A DNA stretch of 64,000 bases from Spirochaetota bacterium. GTDB taxonomy: Bacteria > Spirochaetota > Spirochaetia > Treponematales > Treponemataceae. Shown one piece after another: positions 8,561 through 16,381 of the stretch. The stretch spans positions 76,350 through 140,349 of the forward strand of contig JAEWMY010000042.1 in assembly GCA_023393015.1 (NCBI GenBank), written 5' to 3'. How positions within the stretch are numbered: position 1 is the stretch's first letter; the number at the start of each line of letters is the position of its first letter. The notes below the pieces were generated by a model. It did no database searches, was not told where the DNA came from, and was given only the letters and a program-made list of their open reading frames with translations. A program made the translations under genes and the position numbers.

Positions 8561-9451
8561 TTAAAAGAAGAACAAACCCAGCGGCCGGTTGCCCGCGGCC
8601 ACGTACTCGACGTAGAGATACAGCGACTCGTCGCCGGTCATCGTGAACAGGATCGACTCGGGAGAGTCCGGCGTGATGGGCCGGTTGAGGTTCTTGGTTT
8701 CGACGCAACCGCCCGACGCGGTATAGAGGGAAACGGTTCCGGCGTAGGTGATGCCCGCGCCGTCGAAATTCGTGAGCATGACGTAGAGCGAGCCCGCCGA
8801 CGAGGGATCGAGGCGGATAAAGCGCTTGCGAACGGCGCCTCCCGTATCGGGACACGGGGGCTGTACGCCGTCGGCCGCGGCGAAACGCTCCGAGGTCAGG
8901 GGAACGAGGGCGGCCTCGAGGTGGTTCGGGCGGAAACGCCTGATTTTCAGGTCGGCGAAGAGAGCCACGGCGCCGGAGTCGTCGAGGATGTCGCGGGACA
9001 CGGCGGGCGCGGCGGCCGTATCCCAGAAAGCCGCGCGATCCTCGCCGGGAAGCGGGAGGTTCGCGACGACGGCGGGATCGATCGCCGCGGGGGCGTAATA
9101 GAGCGCGACGTAGCGGTAGTTCCCCGGCTCGAGCCCTTCGGGAACGAAGGGAAGGCCCGGCGCCACCGGGAAAGGCCCGAGGGAGAGCTCGCCGTCGGTC
9201 CCGCCGCGGGTTATCTTGAGCGCGCGGAGGTACACGACGCCTCCGGGAGGCGAAAGCGGGGCCGGAGCCTTGTTGTCGAACCCGGCGGAATTGAACGCGG
9301 GGACCTCTCCCGGCATGAAGGCGAAACGCACGTCGGTCGTCGTGTCGAGGGAACATCCGAAAGCGGACGAAAGGATGGCGAAAAGGGCGAGGCCGAAGGC
9401 GGCGCGGGAAACGCGCGGAGATTCGGCGCGAGGGCGTGTCGTTCTGTCCAT
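8561..9451 (-). CDS. Divergent lipoprotein of the same family (copy 4)
   Basis: The product is 296 residues with a signal peptide and lipobox (ILSSAFGC). It keeps a weaker version of the family block: GGVVYLRALKITRGGTDGEL, LGPFPVAPG, then GLEPGNYRYVALYYA and, later, EAALVPLTS, which matches TLVPLTTS in the copy starting at 19063. The C-terminal half differs. ATG 9451 is preferred to an in-frame codon at 9511, because a TATACT box ends 7 nt upstream of it. It is probably envelope-anchored. No function can be assigned. The relationship to the other three copies is an inference from a short shared pattern. Confidence 0.8.
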   Translation of the reverse strand: MDRTTRPRAESPRVSRAAFGLALFAILSSAFGCSLDTTTDVRFAFMPGEVPAFNSAGFDNKAPAPLSPPGGVVYLRALKITRGGTDGELSLGPFPVAPGLPFVPEGLEPGNYRYVALYYAPAAIDPAVVANLPLPGEDRAAFWDTAAAPAVSRDILDDSGAVALFADLKIRRFRPNHLEAALVPLTSERFAAADGVQPPCPDTGGAVRKRFIRLDPSSAGSLYVMLTNFDGAGITYAGTVSLYTASGGCVETKNLNRPITPDSPESILFTMTGDESLYLYVEYVAAGNRPLGLFFF

Positions 9452-9458
9452 GACGGCC

Positions 9459-9487
9459 AGTATACAGAATAGACGGGGGTTTGTGGA
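9459..9487 (-). promoter_or_regulatory. Promoter of lipoprotein copy 4, leaderless type
   Basis: TCCACA (9487-9482), a 17-bp spacer and TATACT (9464-9459), ending 7 nt before ATG 9451. The -35 box is weak. Confidence 0.45.
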
Positions 9488-9515
9488 GAAGCCGCGGGCG
9501 AAACCCGGCACGAAC

Positions 9516-10340
9516 TCACTCGCTGACGTACCTTCGGGTTATTGACTCGAAAGAATCGGGCGGTGCCGCGGACAGGGCCTCCTCGAACCGCGAACGAAGC
9601 TCGCTCCCGCGCGGGGAAGGTCCGAAGATGCTGTATATGGGCACCTGGTCTACCGGGATGGGCAAGACGCGGAGATCCTGCAAGTAGCCCCGCCGCCTCA
9701 TGTCGAAAAGGAAGGAAACGTAGTTGATGTCGAGCAGGGCGTCGACGCGACCCGCCATCAGCTTGAGGTGGTTCGTCTGCCTGAAATCGGTGGTCGTCAC
9801 GTACTCGATCTCTATCCGCTCGTCGATCACGAATCGGGGGACGTGGGCGCTCGTGATGAATCCGAGCTTCATGCCGAAAAGGTCGCTCGGCGTCTCAACG
9901 CGCGCTAGCGGACTGTCCCGTCGGACGACGATGCACGCGGCTATCCTCATGAGCGCCCTCGAGGGATACAGGAATTTCGCCTCTCGCGCGGGAATCTTCG
10001 TGACGTAGGGAATGACGTCGACCTCGCCGGACGCGAGCATCATCTCGAGCCGGGGAATCGGATACGGCCCGGAGACGACGACGTCGACGCCCATAGCGGG
10101 GCCGATAACCTCCCTCCAGAAATCCGCCGCGACTCCGCCGGCCGAGCCGTCCTTCCCGTTCATCATGAATGGCGCGAGCTCGAAGATACCGAGCCGCACG
10201 ACGTCGCGCGACTCGTCGCGCGGCCCGTCGCGCCGCTCTTCGCGCGGAGGGTTCCCCCACGCAGAGGCGACGGGGAATACCGCCGACAACGCGAACGCGA
10301 GGGCGAGAATACGCGCCCGACTCCTTCGCGCGCGCCTCAC
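9516..10340 (-). CDS. Solute-binding protein, family 3 type, without its own transporter
   Basis: The product is 274 residues with a signal peptide ending near ASAWG, then the type II periplasmic binding fold of family 3: VVRLGIFELAPFMMNGKDGS, the LEMMLASGEVDVIPYVTKIP segment and the C-terminal FEEALSA helix. Such proteins bind amino acids or small organic acids in the periplasm. No permease or ATPase genes are adjacent. Its ATG overlaps the stop of a response-regulator/HD-GYP gene by four bases (ATGA), so it belongs to a signalling operon and may feed a sensor rather than a transporter. A short Arg/Asp/Glu-rich repeat region (about 10200-10250) separates signal peptide and fold. Confidence 0.85.
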   Translation of the reverse strand: MRRARRSRARILALAFALSAVFPVASAWGNPPREERRDGPRDESRDVVRLGIFELAPFMMNGKDGSAGGVAADFWREVIGPAMGVDVVVSGPYPIPRLEMMLASGEVDVIPYVTKIPAREAKFLYPSRALMRIAACIVVRRDSPLARVETPSDLFGMKLGFITSAHVPRFVIDERIEIEYVTTTDFRQTNHLKLMAGRVDALLDINYVSFLFDMRRRGYLQDLRVLPIPVDQVPIYSIFGPSPRGSELRSRFEEALSAAPPDSFESITRRYVSE

Positions 10341-11371
10341 GCTTCCCCCATCGGGAAGGGATACTTTCCCGCCCGCCCGCCCGTTTCCATCCCGGCGAGG
10401 AAGATGTCGGTCAGGTGCGGGTCAAAGCTTACGCCGCGTTCCTTCCTTATGACGTCGAGCGAGTCGGAGACGCTGAAGGCCGGCTTGTATACCCGTTCGC
10501 TCACGAGGGCGTCGTATACGTCCGCGATGGAAACGATACGCGCCTCGATCGGGATATCCTCGCCGGCGAGGCCCTCGACGTAGCCCTTTCCGCACCACTT
10601 CTCGTGGTGATAGAGGACTATGTTTTTCGCCATCGGGTCGATGGCCGAGTTGTCCAGGATCCGGTAACCGATCCGCACGTGATCCTTGATGTGCTCGAAT
10701 TCCTCCGGGGTGAGCTTGCCCGGCTTGAGCAGGATTTCCTTGCCGACCCCTACCTTGCCGATGTCGTGCAGGGGCGAGTACATCTTGACCAGCTTCACGA
10801 AATTGTCGTCGAACCCCGCGCCGCGCGCTATGTATTCCGAAAGGAGTGAAATCCGCTTGATGTGGTTTCCCGTCTCCTCGTCGAAATAGAAGTTCGCGCT
10901 CTCGAGGGCCGTCACCATCGCCATCGTCAGGTGCTCGATCTTCTCGCCCTGCTCCTCGATGACGCGCTCGCGCTTCCAGGCGCGATACGCCTCCTTCACC
11001 GTCATGATGAGGTCGCTTCGGTCCCAGGGCTTCGAGAGGTACCGGTAGAGGGCGTTCCGGTTTACGAGATTGACGACGGCGTTGAGGTCGGCGAACCCCG
11101 TCAGAAGGACGCAGAGGGTTTCGGGACTCAGCTCGCGCGCCTTGACGAGGAATTCGTCCCCGTTCATGACCGGCATCCGCTGGTCCGAGAGGATAAGGGG
11201 GATTTCGTCGCCGTCGGACAGGATATCCTCAATCAGCGAGAGGGCGCGCGGGGCCGAGTCGGCGATGTCCACGCTCAACGTAGAAATCAGGGGGTCCTGG
11301 GAAAGTTCCCGCTTGAGGCTTTGTATGACGATCGCCTCGTCGTCCACGCAGACGATGTGATGCCGCTTCAT
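10337..11371 (-). CDS. Response regulator with a variant HD-GYP output domain
   Basis: The product is 344 residues. The receiver domain (residues ~3-125) has the acidic pair in CVDDEAIV, phospho-acceptor Asp in LILSDQRMP and Lys in SKPWD. The HD-GYP domain follows with the metal-binding HDIGKVGVGKEILLKPGKLT. HD-GYP proteins hydrolyse cyclic di-GMP. Here the second signature reads HHEKWCGKGYVEGL in place of HHExxDGxGYP: Asp is replaced by Cys and Pro by Val. The HD catalytic residues are present, but activity or specificity may differ. ATG 11371 overlaps the upstream stop in an ATGA junction and follows GGGGGCGAG; longer in-frame starts are less likely. Confidence 0.92.
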   Translation of the reverse strand: MKRHHIVCVDDEAIVIQSLKRELSQDPLISTLSVDIADSAPRALSLIEDILSDGDEIPLILSDQRMPVMNGDEFLVKARELSPETLCVLLTGFADLNAVVNLVNRNALYRYLSKPWDRSDLIMTVKEAYRAWKRERVIEEQGEKIEHLTMAMVTALESANFYFDEETGNHIKRISLLSEYIARGAGFDDNFVKLVKMYSPLHDIGKVGVGKEILLKPGKLTPEEFEHIKDHVRIGYRILDNSAIDPMAKNIVLYHHEKWCGKGYVEGLAGEDIPIEARIVSIADVYDALVSERVYKPAFSVSDSLDVIRKERGVSFDPHLTDIFLAGMETGGRAGKYPFPMGEA

Positions 11372-11781
11372 CTCGCCCCCGGCCGATCGATCCTGCATCT
11401 TTGAACCGCCGCCACGAGCCGTTCGTGATCCCAGGGCTTTTCGAGCACGTCGCACACGCACCCGGAGGAAAGCAGGCGCTCGATGACGTCCGCGTCGGCA
11501 TGACCCGTTACCATGACGGCGCGCACGTCCGGATGACGGCTCCGGACGGTTTCGAGGAATTCGTCCCCCTTGACGCCGGGCATGAGCCAGTCCGCGATAA
11601 CCAGGATGAGCTGTATGCCCTCGAGGGAGAGATCATCGATTATCTCGTACGCCCGATACGCGTCCGTCGCCTTCTCGTATACGAATTCGTCCCCGAAGGC
11701 CCCGCGCAACTCCTGTATTAGGGAAAGGAGTATGATCATCTCGTCGTCGACGCATAAAATGGCCATTTTTTGTTCGGTCAT
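11368..11781 (-). CDS. Single-domain response regulator (CheY-like receiver)
   Basis: The product is 137 residues and consists only of a receiver domain: acidic residues in LCVDDEMI, probable phospho-acceptor Asp in LVIADWLMPGVKG, Thr in VMVTGHAD and Lys in LEKPWDHE. With no output domain, it probably relays phosphate or signals by protein contact. It lies directly downstream of a histidine kinase gene and overlaps the next regulator gene by four bases. A perfect TTGACA at 11816-11811 is placed so that a weak -10 (AACACT) would end 6 nt before the ATG; an extra promoter here is possible. Confidence 0.92.
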   Translation of the reverse strand: MTEQKMAILCVDDEMIILLSLIQELRGAFGDEFVYEKATDAYRAYEIIDDLSLEGIQLILVIADWLMPGVKGDEFLETVRSRHPDVRAVMVTGHADADVIERLLSSGCVCDVLEKPWDHERLVAAVQRCRIDRPGAR

Positions 11782-11812
11782 GCCTATAGTGTTACTCCGT
11801 CCCGCGTCGTTG

Positions 11813-13531
11813 TCAAATCGCCGGAAGGCTGACGATAAAGGCGGTTCTGCCGGGAACGGTCTCGACCCGTATCTCGCCCCCGTGCGATTCGACTATCTTT
11901 CTGCAGATATCGAGCCCGAGCCCCATCCCCTCGCCCTGCCGTTTCGTGGTAAAGAAGGGGTCGAAGATGCGGGGAAGGACGTCGGGGGGAATCCCGGGCC
12001 CAGAATCGACGAAGGAGACGACGGCACGGCCGTCCCTGACGGCGGTTTGAATGACGAGATCTCCCTTGAAATCCATCGCCTGCGCGGCGTTCCGGATAAT
12101 GTTCATCCATACCTGCCCGAGCTTGTCCGAAGAGCCCTTCGCGCGGGCTCCGGAGAATTCGCGCCTGACGGCAACGCCGTGCTTGAGCATGTTGTTCATG
12201 AGGGTCAGGATCTTCTCGATGTCCGAATCCAAATCAACGAGGGTGTCCATATTCTCGTTTTGCGGCGAAAGGTAAAACCTCAGGGCGGAGACGGTAACGG
12301 ATGCCTTGCGGCCGGCGACGTCGACCACCTCGGCCATCCTGCGGGACACGAGGACGTCCGAGGCGAAGGCGAGCACCTCGCGCGCGCGCGGGCTCGCGAG
12401 GTACCGGGCGAGCGCCGGGGCGGCGTGGTCGATCCCGAGGTCGACGAGGCATTCGGCTATCTCGCGCGCGTTGCCGACATCGAGCCGTTCCAGGTCGGCG
12501 CGCACCTCGCGGCACCGGCGGCGGCTCGTTTCCGTCAAATCGAGGTTCCGGCTCGAGTCCGCGCCGAGGGACAGGATGGCGTCATAGAACGCGAGCTCCT
12601 CCCCGTCGAGGGATACGAGGAAGTCACGCGTCGCGCGGAGGCGCGTATCCAAAAAATCGATGACGTTCCGGTTCGACGAGAGAATCGCGCCGAGCGGGGT
12701 GTTGAGCTCGTGCGCCATGCCGGCGGCAAGGAGGCCGAGGGCCGAAAGCTTTCCCGACTCGACGAGACGGTCCTGCGCCTGCCGCAGTTCGGTCAGGGAC
12801 TCACTGAGCTCGACCGTGCGCTCGGCGACGCGCCGCTCGAGGAGGGCGTTCGCCTCGGTGAGCTCCGAGCTCTTGGCGAGGATGTTCGCCGACATGCCGT
12901 TTATGAGATCGATCAGGTCGTTGACGTCGGAATACTCCGTCGTCGGGATGACGGTGGCGTAGTCGCCCGCGCCGATCGAGTCGAGTCCGTCGGCGATGGC
13001 CGCGAAGGGCCTTCGTATCCGCGCGCGGATCAGGATGCGGTTGACCATAAGGTTGACCGCGAATACGGCTACGATGACCATGAAGCCGATGAGCACGAGC
13101 CGGTTTCTCGTGGCGTCGATGTCGGCGTCGCTGAAATAGAGCGTGACGGTCCCGATAAGGAGCTCGCCGTGGTATATATCCCGCGTTATCGGGGGAATCC
13201 TCCGGGAGGGCGGACCCTTCCGCTCGTTCAGGAGCTGGCCGGTCGCGGTGGAAACGAGCTCAATACCGGAAAGCCGCCCGGAAAGCAGGGTCGACTCGGC
13301 TATCCGAACGGCCTGAACGTCGTCGACGTTATAGAGGGGCTCGGAAAGGAAGTACGCGAGCTCGTCGGCCGATTTTTCGGAATCCTCCCGCAAGTCGTCT
13401 CCCATGGAATAGGAAATGACGAAAAGCGAGGATATCTGCACGGCAAGTATGATGAGCGTCGAAAGCGCGAGCGAAAGGTACTGGATTTCGTCGAGCAGTC
13501 GTTTGCGTGACGGCGTTGTTCTCGCATGCAT
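11813..13531 (-). CDS. Membrane sensor histidine kinase with HAMP and an interrupted kinase core
   Basis: The product is 572 residues. Two transmembrane helices (about 18-42 and 147-166) enclose a ~100-residue periplasmic sensor. A HAMP region and coiled coil follow, then the His box GMAHELNTPLGAILS (His near 274) and an ATPase domain with N box NIIRNAAQAM, G1 DSGPGIP and G2 GEGMGLGLDI. Between His box and N box there are about 100 extra residues with an unusual helical sequence. The downstream CheY-like and HD-GYP regulators are the obvious phosphorylation partners, and the solute-binding protein may supply the ligand. The start is ATG 13531, directly below a promoter. Confidence 0.93.
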   Translation of the reverse strand: MHARTTPSRKRLLDEIQYLSLALSTLIILAVQISSLFVISYSMGDDLREDSEKSADELAYFLSEPLYNVDDVQAVRIAESTLLSGRLSGIELVSTATGQLLNERKGPPSRRIPPITRDIYHGELLIGTVTLYFSDADIDATRNRLVLIGFMVIVAVFAVNLMVNRILIRARIRRPFAAIADGLDSIGAGDYATVIPTTEYSDVNDLIDLINGMSANILAKSSELTEANALLERRVAERTVELSESLTELRQAQDRLVESGKLSALGLLAAGMAHELNTPLGAILSSNRNVIDFLDTRLRATRDFLVSLDGEELAFYDAILSLGADSSRNLDLTETSRRRCREVRADLERLDVGNAREIAECLVDLGIDHAAPALARYLASPRAREVLAFASDVLVSRRMAEVVDVAGRKASVTVSALRFYLSPQNENMDTLVDLDSDIEKILTLMNNMLKHGVAVRREFSGARAKGSSDKLGQVWMNIIRNAAQAMDFKGDLVIQTAVRDGRAVVSFVDSGPGIPPDVLPRIFDPFFTTKRQGEGMGLGLDICRKIVESHGGEIRVETVPGRTAFIVSLPAI

Positions 13532-13538
13532 GACCTAA

Positions 13539-13567
13539 AGCATAGGACACGGGCGAGCCCGAGTCAA
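13539..13567 (-). promoter_or_regulatory. Promoter of the kinase operon, leaderless
   Basis: TTGACT (13567-13562), a 17-bp spacer and TATGCT (13544-13539), ending 7 nt before ATG 13531. One of the clearest examples of this arrangement. Confidence 0.7.
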
Positions 13568-13591
13568 ATCCTTTCGGGAGGCGGAAGGCTG

Positions 13592-13620
13592 TGTACAAAC
13601 GGGGGGTATTTCGCTAGGAT
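13592..13620 (+). promoter_or_regulatory. Possible promoter of metA
   Basis: TGTACA (13592-13597), a 17-bp spacer and TAGGAT (13615-13620). It leaves a leader of about 23 nt that contains GAGGAGG. I see no riboswitch in this short leader. Confidence 0.4.
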
Positions 13621-13649
13621 GCACGCATCGACTGACGAGGAGGCGCACG

Positions 13650-14567
13650 ATGCCCGTAAAGATTCCAGCGACGCTGCCGGCGGCCAAGATCCTGACGGAA
13701 GAGAACATCTTCGTGATGGACGACACCCGCGCCATGACCCAGGACATCCGTCCGCTCAAGATAGCGATCCTTAACCTCATGCCGACCAAGGAGGTGACCG
13801 AGACGCAACTGTTGCGGCTTCTCGGAAACACCTCCCTCCAGATAGAGATCACCCTGCAGACCATGGCCTCGCACGTCTCGGCCAACACGAGCCGGGAATA
13901 CCTCGAGGCCTTTTACCGGACCTTCGACAGCGTCAAGAACTCGAAATTCGACGGCCTCGTCATCACCGGGGCGCCGGTCGAGAACCTCCCCTTCGAAAAG
14001 GTCGACTACTGGAACGAGATGACCCGGATCATGGACTGGAGCCGGACCCACGTCTACAGCACCCTGCATATCTGCTGGGGCTCGCAGGCCGCCCTCTATC
14101 ACCGGTACGGCATCGACAAACACCGTCTCGACGACAAGGTTTTCGGCATCTTCGAGCACCGCGTGCTCAACCCCCGGCACAAGCTCGTCCGCGGCTTCGA
14201 CGACACCTTCCGGGCGCCGCACAGCCGGCATACCACGATTTTCAAGGAAGATATCGAAAAGATACCGGAACTCGAGATACTCGCGGAGTCCGACGAGGCG
14301 GGAGCCTTTATCGTCGCGGGAAGGGACGGCAGGTCCATCTACGTCTCCGGCCACGCGGAGTACGACGCCGACACCCTCTCGCGCGAGTACAACAGGGACG
14401 TCGGGCGCGGCCTGAAGATAGAGGTCCCGCGCAACTACTACCCGGACGACGACCCTACCAGGACGCCGCCGGTAACCTGGCGGGCGCACGCTAATCTCCT
14501 GTTCGTCAACTGGCTCAACTACTTCGTCTATCAGGAAACGCCGTTCGACATAGAGGCCATCCACTAA
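13650..14567 (+). CDS. metAA: Homoserine O-acetyltransferase of the MetA family
   Basis: The product is 305 residues, the normal MetA length. It would activate homoserine in methionine synthesis. The catalytic Cys lies in HICWGSQAAL, with the late HAEYDADTLSREY region also typical. The acyl-CoA pocket reads ITGAPVENLPFEKVDYW: Glu stands at the position where succinyl-CoA enzymes such as E. coli MetA have Gly, so acetyl-CoA is the expected donor. This matches the O-acetylhomoserine sulfhydrylase-like gene that ends at 48145. The start has GAGGAGG at good spacing. The 3' end overlaps the convergent gene by four bases. Family assignment is firm; donor specificity is inferred from a published residue rule. 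Confidence 0.95.
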   Translation: MPVKIPATLPAAKILTEENIFVMDDTRAMTQDIRPLKIAILNLMPTKEVTETQLLRLLGNTSLQIEITLQTMASHVSANTSREYLEAFYRTFDSVKNSKFDGLVITGAPVENLPFEKVDYWNEMTRIMDWSRTHVYSTLHICWGSQAALYHRYGIDKHRLDDKVFGIFEHRVLNPRHKLVRGFDDTFRAPHSRHTTIFKEDIEKIPELEILAESDEAGAFIVAGRDGRSIYVSGHAEYDADTLSREYNRDVGRGLKIEVPRNYYPDDDPTRTPPVTWRAHANLLFVNWLNYFVYQETPFDIEAIH

Positions 14568-15460
14568 CGGGCGACGGCGAAAGCGAGCGCGCCGACGGCG
14601 AGCGCGAGCGCTACTACGCGCAGCGCGGCCGAAAGCAACGCCGGCCGTTCCGAAATCCTCCCGACGACGGAGTGAAGACCGCGAAGAAGCGCGAGCTCCT
14701 CTCCGTGCGACCGACTCCCCGCCCCCGGGAACGCCCCGAGGAGACGCTTGAGGCCGCGCGCGCGCGACACGATGCGCTCGAGCCTCGCGGCGACTCGCTC
14801 GGCGACGCGACGGTCGTCCTCGGATACGGCGAGGCGGATCCTCTCGCGGATGGCCGCGAGACTTCCGGCGAGATCACGCTCGTCGAGCCACTCGCCGATG
14901 CCGACCGCTTCCCTCGCTCCCGCGAGGAATTCCGACAGGGTCGAAAGCCAGGAGGAGAAGCCCGAAAGGCTCCTGAGCGTCATGCCGAGATCGACCGCGA
15001 GAGCGGCCGCGAAAACGAGGGCGAGGGCCTCGAGCGCGGCAGGCGGAACGGCGGACGCGGCCATGACGGCGAGGGGATGGAGAAAACGCACGCCGACGAC
15101 GCCCATCGCGCCGAACAGGAGCGAATTGAGCAGGCAAATCCTTCCGTGCAGGTTGAACCGGTAGCTCGAATAGTCCCACCACCTCGTCCCGAAGGCGGTC
15201 TCGAGGAAGAGACCCGTCGCGTACTCGAGGGCGCTCGTTACGAGCACCGCCATGGCGAACAGCAGGGGAACGTTTCCCGCGAAGGGCTCGAGCAGGTAGA
15301 TGACGAGAAGGGCGCCGAAGCCGTACACCGGGCAAAGCGGCCCGAAGAGGAAGCCCCGGTTCACGAACCTCCGCTCGAGTATCGAGCAATACACCACCTC
15401 GCTCAGCCATCCGACGAACGAGTAAAAGACGAAAAGAACGAACAAAAAGGCCGGGCTCAC
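14564..15460 (-). CDS. Putative ABC-transporter type IV (CmpB-like) membrane protein
   Basis: The product is 298 residues. The N-terminal ~160 residues contain four to five transmembrane helices and the family hallmarks YSFVGWLSEVVYCSI, NRGFLFGPLCPVYGFGALL and TRWWDYSSYRFNLHGRICL. The middle of the protein is a charged, Arg/Glu-rich cytoplasmic helical region, and a final hydrophobic helix closes the protein. Proteins of this family are called ABC-transporter-like, but no transport function has been shown and no ATPase is nearby. It ends four bases inside the convergent metAA gene. No promoter was identified with confidence. Confidence 0.88.
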   Translation of the reverse strand: MSPAFLFVLFVFYSFVGWLSEVVYCSILERRFVNRGFLFGPLCPVYGFGALLVIYLLEPFAGNVPLLFAMAVLVTSALEYATGLFLETAFGTRWWDYSSYRFNLHGRICLLNSLLFGAMGVVGVRFLHPLAVMAASAVPPAALEALALVFAAALAVDLGMTLRSLSGFSSWLSTLSEFLAGAREAVGIGEWLDERDLAGSLAAIRERIRLAVSEDDRRVAERVAARLERIVSRARGLKRLLGAFPGAGSRSHGEELALLRGLHSVVGRISERPALLSAALRVVALALAVGALAFAVAR

Positions 15461-15541
15461 GATCTACACGCCTCCCTATCGTAAAAATACGGAAAAACGG
15501 CGCGGTCGAAAAGCGAATCGCGGACCTGGGGCCGCGCTCCG

Positions 15542-15570
15542 GGGACAGGGGTCGCCCTTTCTGCTATACT
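15542..15570 (+). promoter_or_regulatory. Promoter of the pseudouridine synthase gene, leaderless
   Basis: GGGACA (15542-15547), a 17-bp spacer and TATACT (15565-15570), ending 7 nt before ATG 15578. No Shine-Dalgarno is visible. Confidence 0.55.
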
Positions 15571-15577
15571 CGCGCGC

Positions 15578-16351
15578 ATGAAGAGAAGCGAACCCTTTAC
15601 CGTCATCCACCGGGACGCGCACGTCGTCGTGCTCAACAAGGCAGCGGGACTGCTCGTGGCGCAAGACCGTTGGGACCCGGACGCGCCCCGGCTCGACGCG
15701 CTCGCTTCAGCGACGCTCTGCGCCGGAGACGAACGGCTCTACGCCGTCCACCGGATAGACAAGGACACCTCCGGGCTAATAGTCTACGCGAAGACCGAAG
15801 AGGCGCACCGCGCCCTCAGCATGTCGTTCGAGCGGAGGGAGGTCGACAAGACCTACCACGCGCTCGTGCACGGGCGTCCCGCCTGGGACGAAACTGAGGT
15901 GGACATACCGCTCAGGGCCGACGCCGACGCCCAACACCGTACCGTCCGCGACAAGCGCGCGGGGAAGCCGTCTGTCACGGTCTTCCGCAATATCGGCGCC
16001 TGCGGACCCCTGAGCTGGATCGAAGCCCGCCCGTTGACCGGCAGAACCCACCAGATCAGGGCGCACCTTCTCCTTTCCGGACTCACTATCGCCTGCGACC
16101 CGATCTACGGCGACGGTCAGCCGCTCCTGCTCTCGAAGATCAAGCGGTCATGGCGCGGCGACTCCTACGAGGAACGGCCGCTTATCGCCAGGCTCGCGCT
16201 CCACGCGTGGAGGATTTCCTTCGATCACCCGGCTTCGGGGGAACGCGTTTCCTTCGAGGCGCCCTACCCCAAAGACCTCGACACGACGCGGAAACAGCTC
16301 GCGAAGCTCTTCGGAACCGATCCCCTCGGGGAAGACGCGCCGCGGGACTGA
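15578..16351 (+). CDS. RluA-family pseudouridine synthase
   Basis: The product is 257 residues and would convert uridines in rRNA or tRNA to pseudouridine. The catalytic motif HRIDKDTSGLIVYAKT contains the essential Asp; RPLTGRTHQIRAHLLLSG and the LHAWRISFDHP end are also typical. There is no S4 RNA-binding domain at the N-terminus, as in the shorter RluA/RluC-related enzymes. The exact RNA position cannot be predicted. The gene stands alone between convergent and divergent neighbours and has its own leaderless-type promoter. Confidence 0.95.
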   Translation: MKRSEPFTVIHRDAHVVVLNKAAGLLVAQDRWDPDAPRLDALASATLCAGDERLYAVHRIDKDTSGLIVYAKTEEAHRALSMSFERREVDKTYHALVHGRPAWDETEVDIPLRADADAQHRTVRDKRAGKPSVTVFRNIGACGPLSWIEARPLTGRTHQIRAHLLLSGLTIACDPIYGDGQPLLLSKIKRSWRGDSYEERPLIARLALHAWRISFDHPASGERVSFEAPYPKDLDTTRKQLAKLFGTDPLGEDAPRD

Positions 16352-16381
16352 CGGCGGCGTCGCGACTACGGGGGCCCGCCC

